64,000 nucleotides of DNA from an uncultured Clostridium sp. (GTDB lineage Bacteria > Bacillota > Clostridia > Peptostreptococcales > Peptostreptococcaceae). The notes below the pieces were generated by a model, which had not been told where the DNA came from, made no database searches, and was given only the letters and a program-made list of their open reading frames with translations. Location: positions 1 through 64,000 of the forward strand of contig CAMBXR010000005.1 in NCBI GenBank assembly GCA_945871955.1. The letters are read 5' to 3'. Within the stretch, counting starts at the first letter, position 1. Each line of letters opens with the position of its first letter. Shown here piece after piece: positions 16,027-24,708 of this stretch. The translations under genes and the position numbers were made by a program.

Positions 16027-16779
16027 ATGGAGGAAATGGTTAAAGTAGTAAATCTCACTAAGAATTTTTATAATAAAGAAGGTGAAATGCAAGTATTAAA
16101 GGATATTTCATTTACACTTAACGAGGGAGAAATCCTATCTCTACTTGGTCCATCAGGTAGTGGAAAATCAACAATCCTAAATATACTAACAAATCTTCTA
16201 AGTCCTACATCAGGATATGTTATAATAAACGGGACTATTGGATATATGTTCCAAAAAGACCATCTCCTTGAATGGAGGTCTATAATGGATAACATAACTA
16301 TAGGGCTAGAAATTATGCACAAAAAAAACGATAAAAAATCCATAGAGCGAATAGAAAGACTTTTAAAAACTTACGGTCTATGGGATTTTAGAAATATGTA
16401 TCCAAAAGAATTATCTGGTGGAATGAGACAAAGAGTTGCATTAATAAGAACACTGTCTGTTGATCCAGATATATTATTATTGGATGAACCTTTCTCTGCT
16501 TTAGATTATCAAACAAGATTAATGGTTAATGACGATGTTTACAAAATAATTAAAAATGAAAATAAATCTGTTATACTAGTAACTCATGATATAAGTGAAG
16601 CCATAGCTATGGGTGATAAAGTAGCTGTTTTATCAAAAAGACCTTCTACTATAAAAAATGTATATGATATAGAATTATCTCTAGGAAGCTCTAGAACTCC
16701 TTTTGAATGTCGTAAAGTACCAAAGTTTCAAACATATTTTGACTTATTGTGGAAGGAGTTAGATAATAATGAGTTTTAA
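16027..16779 (+). CDS. ABC importer ATPase, SsuB/TauB-like
   Basis: A 250-residue ATP-binding subunit of a nitrate/sulfonate/taurine-type importer. Visible motifs are Walker A GPSGSGKST (about 40-48), Q-loop YMFQKDHLLEW, signature ELSGGMRQRVALIR, Walker B ILLLDEPFSALD, and the switch His in LVTHDISEAI. The start follows a GGGGGG run. The stop overlaps the next gene's start by 11 bases, so translation is coupled. The likely binding protein is at 20007, beyond two LCP genes. Members of this family import sulfonates, nitrate, thiamine precursors and similar small molecules. The substrate here is unknown. Confidence 0.93.
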   Translation: MEEMVKVVNLTKNFYNKEGEMQVLKDISFTLNEGEILSLLGPSGSGKSTILNILTNLLSPTSGYVIINGTIGYMFQKDHLLEWRSIMDNITIGLEIMHKKNDKKSIERIERLLKTYGLWDFRNMYPKELSGGMRQRVALIRTLSVDPDILLLDEPFSALDYQTRLMVNDDVYKIIKNENKSVILVTHDISEAIAMGDKVAVLSKRPSTIKNVYDIELSLGSSRTPFECRKVPKFQTYFDLLWKELDNNEF

Positions 16780-17587
16780 TAAAAATTCTATTGAATATGA
16801 AAACTATTTAAAGGAAGTTAAATTAAAAAAGATAAAAATATTTACATTACAAATTGTTTTGCTAGTTGCATTTTTTGTATTATGGGAAGTCTTGGCCAAT
16901 AATAATATTATAAATACTTTTCTATTTAGTAAGCCATCTGATATTTATAATTTATTTATATCTTATACTTCGAGCGGAACTTTAATTAAGCATATATGGA
17001 TATCAGTCTATGAAACCCTAGTGGGATTAATTATTGGAAGTATTTTAGGTATACTTGTAGCCATAGTGTTATGGTGGTCAGAAACTCTTGCTAAAATTTT
17101 AGATCCTTTTTTAGTAGTATTAAATGCCTTACCTAAAACTGCCTTAGCACCAATAATAATAGTTTGGGTAGGTGCTGGAGTTGAAGGTATAATTGTTACA
17201 GCTGTTGCCATTTCAATTGTCATCACAATATTGTCTGCTTATAATTATTTTACTAATATTGATGAAGAAAAAGTAAAAATGTTAAAAAGCTTCGGAGCAA
17301 CTAAATCTCAAATTTTATTCAAACTTGTTTTACCAGGCAACATTGGTAATTTAATTAACTTAACAAAAATTAATATCGGAATGGCTTGGGTAGGAGTAAT
17401 TGTCGGTGAATTCTTAGTATCAAGATACGGTATTGGTTATTTAATTGTTTATGGAAGTCAAGTATTTAAACTAGACGTGGTTATGATGGGTGTATTTGTT
17501 TTGGCTGCATGTGCATGGGCAATGTACGAAGTTGTTAATTTAATAGAAAAGTTTTATTATTATAGACAAAGAAGAATTAAGGGATAA
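16769..17587 (+). CDS. ABC importer permease, SsuC/TauC-like
   Basis: A 272-residue inner-membrane permease (BPD_transp_1). About six membrane helices are visible, starting with FTLQIVLLVAFFVLWEVLA. The cytoplasmic coupling loop (EAA motif) is near residues 170-185 (LKSFGATKSQILFKLVLPG). The FLVSRYGIGYLI segment is typical of the SsuC branch. The gene overlaps the ATPase gene by 11 bases, with its ribosome binding site AAGGAG inside the latter. A strong terminator follows directly, so the two genes form a closed transcript without the binding protein. Confidence 0.93.
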   Translation: MSFNKNSIEYENYLKEVKLKKIKIFTLQIVLLVAFFVLWEVLANNNIINTFLFSKPSDIYNLFISYTSSGTLIKHIWISVYETLVGLIIGSILGILVAIVLWWSETLAKILDPFLVVLNALPKTALAPIIIVWVGAGVEGIIVTAVAISIVITILSAYNYFTNIDEEKVKMLKSFGATKSQILFKLVLPGNIGNLINLTKINIGMAWVGVIVGEFLVSRYGIGYLIVYGSQVFKLDVVMMGVFVLAACAWAMYEVVNLIEKFYYYRQRRIKG

Positions 17588-17632
17588 GAAAGAAGTATTG
17601 CTTTATTATAAGCAATACTTCTTTCTTATTAT
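17585..17632 (+). terminator. Strong terminator after the permease gene
   Basis: A 19-bp stem (TAAGAAAGAAGTATTGCTT and its complement, with a short loop) starts at the stop codon and is followed by T-rich sequence. Confidence 0.9.
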
Positions 17633-17744
17633 TAAGTATAATTTACATAAATTGTAAAAATATGAAATAAATTCTTGATGATACCTAATAGTATTGCTAT
17701 AATTTTTACTATGAAATAAAATTAAATAAGAATGGGTGGGAAAT

Positions 17745-18752
17745 ATGTCTAAATTTAAAAAAATAATTATTTGTATAATATCCTTATTAATAATTATTCC
17801 TATGGGAGTCTATGGATATGTACGATATAAACTTAATGATATCATTATCGATTCTAATTATCAGTCAAAAATTGAAGAAGTAAGTGGAATAACTAATATC
17901 TTACTTCTTGGTACAGATGGAAGAAAAGATGAAACTGCATTTAGAACAGATTCTATGATTATCCTAACTGTTGATAACAATAATAAAAACATCAAACTTA
18001 CTTCTCTAGCTAGAGATACCTATGTTGATATACCTGGAAAAGGTAAAGGTAAATTAAACGCAGCTTATTTTTGGGGAAAAGAAGATTTACTATTCGAAAC
18101 AATAGAAAGTGAATTTGGTATAGGACTTGATAAATATGCTATAGTAGACTTCACTTCTCTAATGGATATAATTTATGCACTAGATGGTGTAGAAGTAAAT
18201 GTTAAAGAGTCAGAATTAAAACAATTAAATAAGTACATACCTGAGTGTTATAAATTCTGTAAAAATCCTAATAAAGGGGAAATGAAGTTAATAAAAAATG
18301 CAGGAAAACAAACATTAAATGGATATCAAGCATTATCGTATACTAGAATTAGAAAGGGAGATAGTGCAATAAATAGAGATGAAAGACAAAGAAAAGTAAT
18401 TAATGCTATAATTAAAAAATATAAAGATACTTCTTTCACTAAATATCCTGAATTAATAAATGCTGTACTACCTTATGTTACTACTAATTTAACATCTAAT
18501 GAAATTTTAAAATTAGCTTATACAGGTCAAAATATTTTATCTAACCAATCATTAAAAACAGCATTAAAAGAAGCTCAATTCCCAATAATTGATGAAATAC
18601 ACTCTAAAGGTGGTATATATAATAATGCTGGTTGGGTATGGCTATATGATACAAACTCTACCGGAGTATTAAGAGATTTCATATATAGAGATATAAATAT
18701 GAGTGAAAATGAGTATTTAAATGACAATAGTCAAGTAACTTTAAATTATTAA
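17745..18752 (+). CDS. LytR-CpsA-Psr (LCP) family protein, copy 1
   Basis: A 335-residue membrane protein of the LCP family, which moves undecaprenyl-linked glycopolymers onto peptidoglycan outside the cell. The N-terminal membrane helix is at about 6-25. The LCP domain follows with ILLLGTDGRKDE, the first conserved Arg/Asp cluster in RTDSMIILTVD, LTSLARDTYVDIPG, and the second Arg pair in LSYTRIRKGDSAINRDERQRK. The C-terminus ends with a WVWLYD block. An in-frame GTG at 17736 is less likely, because GGGTGGG serves the ATG at 17745. The next gene is a close paralogue, evidently a tandem duplication. Confidence 0.94.
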   Translation: MSKFKKIIICIISLLIIIPMGVYGYVRYKLNDIIIDSNYQSKIEEVSGITNILLLGTDGRKDETAFRTDSMIILTVDNNNKNIKLTSLARDTYVDIPGKGKGKLNAAYFWGKEDLLFETIESEFGIGLDKYAIVDFTSLMDIIYALDGVEVNVKESELKQLNKYIPECYKFCKNPNKGEMKLIKNAGKQTLNGYQALSYTRIRKGDSAINRDERQRKVINAIIKKYKDTSFTKYPELINAVLPYVTTNLTSNEILKLAYTGQNILSNQSLKTALKEAQFPIIDEIHSKGGIYNNAGWVWLYDTNSTGVLRDFIYRDINMSENEYLNDNSQVTLNY

Positions 18753-18774
18753 AAATAAAATGAACTATAAAATT

Positions 18775-18802
18775 AAAACTAAGTGTAAACTTAGTTTTTT
18801 TT
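18775..18802 (+). terminator. Terminator of LCP copy 1
   Basis: AAAACTAAGT / ACTTAGTTTT with a four-base loop and a run of eight T. Confidence 0.9.
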
Positions 18803-18888
18803 ATTTCAACAAAATATTACTTATTGATGCAACACACGTATATTGGTACAATTAGTGTATGGTAAAAATTACATAAAGGGGTGGATTT

Positions 18889-19866
18889 ATGTCACGTGGG
18901 AAAAAAATCGTAATAACATTATTATTAATAGCTGTATTATTACCTATTGCTGTCTTTGGATTTTTGTATTACAAAATAAATTCCATTAAAACAGATACTC
19001 AAGCTGAGGGAGTTACAAATATTTTATTATTAGGTACAGATGGTAGAGAAAACGAAAGTGCATATAGATCTGACTGTATGATGATAGTCACTATCGATAA
19101 CACTCACAAAAGCGTTAAATTAACTTCTCTTGCCCGTGATACTTATGTAGAAATACCTAATCAAGGAATGGGGAAACTAAATGCATCTTACTTTTGGGGA
19201 AAAGAACAATTATTATTTAAAACAATAAAAAATGAATTTGGTATAGATATTGATAAATTTATTCAAATTGATTTTGAAGGTTTGATGGACGTAATAACAG
19301 AATTAGGTGGTGTAGATGTTGAAATTACAGAAAAAGAAATGGAAGCTGTAAATAAATCTGTCCCTTCTACATATGAGTCTTACGATAATCCAAACAAAGG
19401 TGAAATGAAATTAATACCAGGTAGCGGTGTTCAAACTTTAACTGGTTATCAAGCCATATCTTATTGTCGTATAAGAGATATTGACAGTGCTATTTATAGA
19501 GATGGTAGACAAAGAAAAGTAATAATGGGTATTGCTTCAAAATTTAAAAGTATACCTGTTTCAAAATATCCTGATTTAATAAAATCATTATCACCTTGTG
19601 TAAGCACAAATATGGGTTCTGTAGAATTATTAAATCTAGGATATAATGCTTACAATATACTTTCAAGTGGTAATTCTATTAAACAAGGTCAATTCCCAAT
19701 AATAGATGAAGTACACTCTAAAGGTGGAAAATACAAAGATGCAGGTTGGGTATGGCTATATGATAAAAACTCTGTAGTAGTATTAAAACAATTTATATTT
19801 GATGATATTCCTATGGAAGAAAACAAATATTTAAATGAAACAAATAAAATTGAATTAAATGGATAA
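18889..19866 (+). CDS. LytR-CpsA-Psr (LCP) family protein, copy 2
   Basis: A 325-residue paralogue of the preceding protein with the same layout: a membrane helix at about 6-26, ILLLGTDGRENE, RSDCMMIVTID, LTSLARDTYVEIP, LNASYFWGKEQLLFKTI, ISYCRIRDIDSAIYRDGRQRK, and the shared C-terminal EVHSKGGKYKDAGWVWLYD. The pyrophosphate-binding Arg residues are kept, so it is probably active. The start follows AAAGGGGTGG. It has its own upstream terminator and two downstream hairpins, so each copy is probably transcribed separately. Two copies may serve different acceptor polymers. Confidence 0.94.
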   Translation: MSRGKKIVITLLLIAVLLPIAVFGFLYYKINSIKTDTQAEGVTNILLLGTDGRENESAYRSDCMMIVTIDNTHKSVKLTSLARDTYVEIPNQGMGKLNASYFWGKEQLLFKTIKNEFGIDIDKFIQIDFEGLMDVITELGGVDVEITEKEMEAVNKSVPSTYESYDNPNKGEMKLIPGSGVQTLTGYQAISYCRIRDIDSAIYRDGRQRKVIMGIASKFKSIPVSKYPDLIKSLSPCVSTNMGSVELLNLGYNAYNILSSGNSIKQGQFPIIDEVHSKGGKYKDAGWVWLYDKNSVVVLKQFIFDDIPMEENKYLNETNKIELNG

Positions 19867-19902
19867 TATACTTGTTTCATATAAGTATATTACATAATTT
19901 CT

Positions 19903-19936
19903 AAGAGCATATTTTTTATAATATGTTCTTTTTTGT
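19903..19936 (+). terminator. Terminator of LCP copy 2
   Basis: AAGAGCATATT / AATATGTTCTT (one G-U), then six T. A second, weaker hairpin (TAATATACTT / AAGTATATTA, 19864-19891) starts at the stop codon. Confidence 0.8.
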
Positions 19937-20006
19937 TGTGAAGTTTTTCCTTTCATATGGTAACAAATAAATATTTTAATTAATATTATATACTATCGTT
20001 ATTTCT

Positions 20007-21050
20007 ATGGGAGGGAATATAATTATGCACAAAAAAATAATAGCTATTGCGAGTGCCCTATCACTAGGTGTGTGTTGTTTAACTGGTTGTTCTTCACAAC
20101 AAGAGAAAAAAGAATTGGATAAAATCACTATTGCTGAAGTAACACATTCTGTTTTCTATGCTCCTCAATATGCTGCAATTACTCAAGGTTTCTTTGAAGA
20201 AGAAGGAATTGAAGTTGATCTTATTGATGCACAAGGCGCAGATAAAACTATGGCAGCCTTAATTTCCGGCGAAGCAGATATAGGTCTTATGGGACCAGAA
20301 GCTTCTATTTATGTTTATAAGCAAGGAAGTAAAGATTACGCTATAAACTTTGCTCAACTTACTAAAAGAGATGGTAGCTTTATAGTTTCTAGAGAAAAAA
20401 ATGACGACTTCTCATACGAAGATATGGCTGGTAAAGAAATACTTGGGGGAAGAGCTGGTGGAGTTCCTCTAATGACATTGGAATATTTATTAAAAAATAA
20501 AGGATTAACTATAGGGGAAAATAAATCTGCTGGCGAAGTGAATGTTAGAAGTGATGTGCAATTCGGAGTTATGGCTGGTGCTTTTGCTGCCGGTGAAGGT
20601 GATTATACAACTGCCTTTGAACCTACTGCAACTCAATTAGAAAAACAAGGTGCAGGATATATAGTAGCTTCTGTTGGTCAAGATGCTGGTGAAATACCTT
20701 TTACTTGTTACAGTGCAACTAAGTCATATATGGACGAAAATTCTGACTTAGTTCAAAGATTTACAAATGCATTATATAAAGGACAACAATGGGTTCAAAA
20801 AGCTTCTGATGAAGAAATAGCAAAAGCTATGCAACCATTCTTTGAAGATACTTCTTTAGAAGATTTAAAAATTGTTGCTCAAAAATATAAAGAAATAGAT
20901 GCTTGGGCCTCAGATCCTATATTAAAAGAAGAAAGTTTAAATAGATTAATGGATGTTATGATTGAAGGCGGAGAATTAGATGAAAAAATACCTTATGATT
21001 CAGTAGTAACAACAACTTATGCTCAAAAAGCAATAGACAGTATAAAATAG
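20007..21050 (+). CDS. SsuA/THI5-like substrate-binding lipoprotein
   Basis: A binding protein of about 340 residues for an ABC importer. The lipoprotein signal peptide is clear (MHKKIIAIASALSLGVCCLTGC), with the lipobox Cys in LTGC-SS. The mature part has the NMT1/SsuA fold: ITIAEVTHSVFYAPQYAAITQGFF at the N-terminus, ISGEADIGLMGPEA, and the ligand loop LGGRAGGVPLMTLEYLL. The frame opens at 20007 (GTG). GGGAGG at about 20010-20015 instead serves the ATG at 20025, giving MHKK as the true start. It is probably the partner of the ATPase/permease pair at 16027-17587. The ligand is unknown. Confidence 0.92.
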   Translation: MGGNIIMHKKIIAIASALSLGVCCLTGCSSQQEKKELDKITIAEVTHSVFYAPQYAAITQGFFEEEGIEVDLIDAQGADKTMAALISGEADIGLMGPEASIYVYKQGSKDYAINFAQLTKRDGSFIVSREKNDDFSYEDMAGKEILGGRAGGVPLMTLEYLLKNKGLTIGENKSAGEVNVRSDVQFGVMAGAFAAGEGDYTTAFEPTATQLEKQGAGYIVASVGQDAGEIPFTCYSATKSYMDENSDLVQRFTNALYKGQQWVQKASDEEIAKAMQPFFEDTSLEDLKIVAQKYKEIDAWASDPILKEESLNRLMDVMIEGGELDEKIPYDSVVTTTYAQKAIDSIK

Positions 21051-21077
21051 TACTATATAAATCGTATTCTCTAATAT

Positions 21078-21123
21078 AAAAAAGAGCTATATCAGGAAAA
21101 TTTATCCTCCATAGCTCTTTTTA
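21078..21123. terminator. Bidirectional terminator between the binding protein and the redox operon
   Basis: AAAAAAGAGCTAT / ATAGCTCTTTTTATT, with an inner AGGA/TCCT pairing, lies between convergent transcripts. Confidence 0.85.
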
Positions 21124-21140
21124 TTAAGTATTATTTAAAG

Positions 21141-24100
21141 TTATTTTGCTTCTTCTGCTATAACTTCACTTACTTTATCTACATATGCAGATGATTTTAC
21201 TGGCTTAGGTAATCTTTCATTTATTACATTCATTAAGTTATCTGTGCACTTATGTATGTCAACAAATTTACCATCTTCTACTACTGCAAACTTAGGATCT
21301 ATTGGAGATAATACATTTCCTTGTATTTCTCCTAATTTAGCATATCTATATCTAGGGATTCTCTCTTCCATTTCCATACTTATATCACAAGTATCTTTGA
21401 AATCAAATTCAACCTCATATACACGAGCTATTTCTAAGGCTACTTCATAATTTGATAATACTACTCCCTCATCTATAGCAGCACTAACTGATTGTAATCT
21501 TCTTTCTGTATTTGTAAATGTTCCATTTACTGAAGCAAATCCAGTCCCCGGTATTACTACATCTGATATATCACAAGTTTCTGTCATATGAGTATCGCAA
21601 ACCATTAAAAATTCTAAATTACTTAAATTAGACATTATTGGATTTTCACCAAAGCATAGAAGTGCCTTCACCCCATCCATTGCTTCTTCTCCAGCTTTAA
21701 TACCTAAATCTATCAATCCTTGTGAGTTATTTTTAGCTTTTACTTGAAGTATTCCATCTCTAGGAGCACCTATATGCCCTGAAAGAAGAGCAATATTTGA
21801 TATCATAGCTGCAGCTTCTGTTGATACTATATTTTGTTGGAATACTATCATAGCCTTTTTAGCATCAGCATATGCTTTTGCTACTTCTAATATCTCATCA
21901 CTTACAACTACATTTTCCAATGAGTTTTTAAATTCATCAAAATTATCTGCTGATGATACTTTACCCATATCAAGTAATACTTTTGATATTTCTTTTATAG
22001 CATCAAGATTATTTTCTGTATATATAATCTTTGTAGCAAAATCAAAGTTATTTACTTCACAATCCTTTGGATTTATTACATATACTTTAACTCCACCTTC
22101 CGCTGCTTGTTTTAACTTAAGCTGAATTACTGGGTTATTTTCCACTATAAATCCAAATGCTATAATTACATTTGTTGATAATAATTCATCTATAGTATTT
22201 GGTGAAGCATCAAGACCTAAAACTTTTTCTACTCCACTTTCTACATTGTTAAAGCAAAGAGTTTTAGCTCCCATTATATCTGCTAATTTTTTAATTACAT
22301 AAGCTTCTTCATTTGTATATCTATCAGATATAGCAACTGCTACTGCATCTTTACCATATTTAGTAGCTATACTTTCAGCTTTCTTAGCAGTAAGTACTAA
22401 TGCTTCATGGTAGTCAGTTTCTCTAAATCCATCTTCACCTTTTACAAGTGGTGTAGTTAATTTCTCTTCTAGTACTGAACAGTCAAATCCCCATTTACCT
22501 TTACCACATAAAAGACCTTTATTTACTGGTCCATCTTTGTCTGGATTAGACTTAATTAACATGTCTCCATAAGTTTCTAAGTTTAGAGAACATCCAACTG
22601 AACAGAATGAACATGTAGTATTCGTTACAGTAGTATCTAGTGGTACTTCTTTAGCTACTGTTTGTTTTTCTTGTAAAGCACCTGTTGGACATACACTTAC
22701 ACATTGTCCACAAGATATACATCCAGACTCAGCTAAAGGTTTTTCTAAAGATGGTTTTACAACTGTATCGAATCCTCTATTAACTAAACCTAATGCTCCA
22801 ACACCCATTACTTCATCACAAACTCTTACACAAAGTCCACAAAGGATACATTTATTAGGATCTCTAACTATAAATGGATGGTCATCTTCAAATTCTATTA
22901 CATTTTTATCTCCAGCAAGTCTTTCTGGTTTAACATTATACTTGTTAGCATAATCTACTAATTTACATTCAAAGTAATCATGACATCCACATTCTAAACA
23001 TCTAGAAGCATCTTTTAGAGCTTGCTCCTCATTATATCCAAATACAACCTCTGTAAAGTTATCTTTTCTTTCTTCTGCTTCTAATTGTTCCATAACTGGT
23101 CTACACATTCTTTCTCTATCTTCAAATGTTTTTTCAGTTATATCAAATCTTTCCACTACATATGGTTTTTCGTATTTTATTATTTCACCATTTAAGTAAG
23201 CATCTATTGAAGCAGATACCTTTTTAGCGTCTGCTATAGCTTCTATTGCTATAGATATCTTATCATTACCACAGTCTCCACCTGCAAATACACCAGGCAT
23301 ACTTGTCATAAATGTATCTTTATCATAAGCTATAGCATTTTTTCTAGTTTTTTCTAAATTTTCAAATGGTGAAGCATCTACTGCTTGACCTATGGCAAGT
23401 ATCATAGTATCTATGTCTATAGTTTCAGTTTTACCTTCAACTGGTACTGGTTTTCTTCTTCCAGATGCATCAGGCTCACCTAGTTCCATTACTTGAAGTA
23501 CTACTTGTTTAACTTTTCCTTCTTCATCAGCTATTACTTCTATAGGATTAGTTAAGTTTTTAAATATTACTCCTTCTTCTTCAGCTTCTACTATTTCTAT
23601 CATATCTGCTGGCATTTCATTTTTAGTTCTTCTATATATATTATAAACTTTTTTAGCTCCAAGTCTTACGGCAGTTCTACAAGCATCCATTGCAGTATTT
23701 CCACCACCAACTATAGCTACATTTTCACCAAGATTTATTTCTTCATTTCTAACAACTTTTCTTAAGAAGTCTATACCACCAATAACACCTATAGAATCTT
23801 CACCTTTGCATCTAACACCTGTAGATACCCAAGCACCTATTCCAAGTAATACTGCATCATAATCTTTTCTTATTTTTTCAAAAGATATATCTACACCAAC
23901 TTTAGTATTAGGTATCATTTTAACTCCCATACTTTCAATTAATGCTATTTCTTCATCTAATACTGCTTTAGGTAATCTATATTCTGGTATACCATATCGA
24001 AGCATACCACCAAGTTTTGGCATAGCTTCTATTATTGTTACTTTATGACCCTTTTGTCTTAAGAAATATGCTGCAGATAGACCCATTGGACCACCACCAA

Positions 24101-24695
24101 TTATAGCAACACTTTTATTTGTTTCAGGAGCTATTTCTGGTATAAATGGATTTTCTACTTTTAAATCTTTATCTGCTGCAAATCTCTTTAAATTAGCTAT
24201 TGAAATTGGTTCATCCACAAGTTGTCTTCTACATTTTTCTTCACATGGATGAGGACATACTCTTCCTATAGCTGCAGGTAGAGGTATTTTATCTTTAATA
24301 AGCTCTATGGCTTTTTCATATTCTCCATTTGCTATTAATCCCACATATCCTTGGCAGTCAGTGCCTGCAGGACATGCAAGTACACATGGAGGTCTACAAT
24401 CTCCCACATGGTTAGATAATAGTAACTCTAAATTTGTTTTTCTTGATTCTATAACTCTTTCAGTATTAGTTTTTATTATCATGTTTGGTGAAATTTCTGT
24501 AGCACAAGCTTTTACCATCTTAGGCATTCCCTCTATTTCAACCACACATAATCCACATGAACCATAAATCTTAGTTCTTTCATCGAAGCATAAAGTAGGA
24601 ATGAAAATATCATTTTCTTTTGCAACTTCAAGAATTGTTTGTCCTGGTAATCCTAATACTTCTTTACCATCTATATTTAATCTGAATTTATTCAT
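21141..24695 (-). CDS. NuoG/GltD/formate-dehydrogenase-like fusion, third subunit of a NADH-linked redox complex
   Basis: An 1184-residue iron-sulfur flavoprotein. Domains in order are: [2Fe-2S] ferredoxin (C36, C47, C50, C64); a GltD/NfnB-like module with four Cys in DCRPPCVLACPAGTDC, FAD motif IIGGGPMGLSAAYFL and NAD(P)H motif IVGGGNTAMDACR (about 95-510); CLECGCHDYFEC; two [4Fe-4S] sets (CILCGLCVRVC, CISCGQCVSVC); then CSFCSVGC and a molybdopterin-oxidoreductase-like domain to the end. The FDH segment that should hold Sec/Cys is replaced by CFNNVESGVEKVLG, with no candidate ligand, so Mo/W catalysis is unlikely. It is the last gene of the operon, 13 bases after the NuoF-like gene, with ribosome binding site GGAAGGAGG. 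It probably passes electrons between NADH, ferredoxin and a second nucleotide or partner. The true reaction is unknown. Confidence 0.85.
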   Translation of the reverse strand: MNKFRLNIDGKEVLGLPGQTILEVAKENDIFIPTLCFDERTKIYGSCGLCVVEIEGMPKMVKACATEISPNMIIKTNTERVIESRKTNLELLLSNHVGDCRPPCVLACPAGTDCQGYVGLIANGEYEKAIELIKDKIPLPAAIGRVCPHPCEEKCRRQLVDEPISIANLKRFAADKDLKVENPFIPEIAPETNKSVAIIGGGPMGLSAAYFLRQKGHKVTIIEAMPKLGGMLRYGIPEYRLPKAVLDEEIALIESMGVKMIPNTKVGVDISFEKIRKDYDAVLLGIGAWVSTGVRCKGEDSIGVIGGIDFLRKVVRNEEINLGENVAIVGGGNTAMDACRTAVRLGAKKVYNIYRRTKNEMPADMIEIVEAEEEGVIFKNLTNPIEVIADEEGKVKQVVLQVMELGEPDASGRRKPVPVEGKTETIDIDTMILAIGQAVDASPFENLEKTRKNAIAYDKDTFMTSMPGVFAGGDCGNDKISIAIEAIADAKKVSASIDAYLNGEIIKYEKPYVVERFDITEKTFEDRERMCRPVMEQLEAEERKDNFTEVVFGYNEEQALKDASRCLECGCHDYFECKLVDYANKYNVKPERLAGDKNVIEFEDDHPFIVRDPNKCILCGLCVRVCDEVMGVGALGLVNRGFDTVVKPSLEKPLAESGCISCGQCVSVCPTGALQEKQTVAKEVPLDTTVTNTTCSFCSVGCSLNLETYGDMLIKSNPDKDGPVNKGLLCGKGKWGFDCSVLEEKLTTPLVKGEDGFRETDYHEALVLTAKKAESIATKYGKDAVAVAISDRYTNEEAYVIKKLADIMGAKTLCFNNVESGVEKVLGLDASPNTIDELLSTNVIIAFGFIVENNPVIQLKLKQAAEGGVKVYVINPKDCEVNNFDFATKIIYTENNLDAIKEISKVLLDMGKVSSADNFDEFKNSLENVVVSDEILEVAKAYADAKKAMIVFQQNIVSTEAAAMISNIALLSGHIGAPRDGILQVKAKNNSQGLIDLGIKAGEEAMDGVKALLCFGENPIMSNLSNLEFLMVCDTHMTETCDISDVVIPGTGFASVNGTFTNTERRLQSVSAAIDEGVVLSNYEVALEIARVYEVEFDFKDTCDISMEMEERIPRYRYAKLGEIQGNVLSPIDPKFAVVEDGKFVDIHKCTDNLMNVINERLPKPVKSSAYVDKVSEVIAEEAK

Positions 24696-24708
24696 ATTAT
24701 CCTCCTTC

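Noticed and set aside
21141..24695. Calling the third redox subunit a formate dehydrogenase
   Set aside because: The cluster and Mo-domain outline fit, but the Sec/Cys and neighbouring Arg/His segment of FDH is absent.
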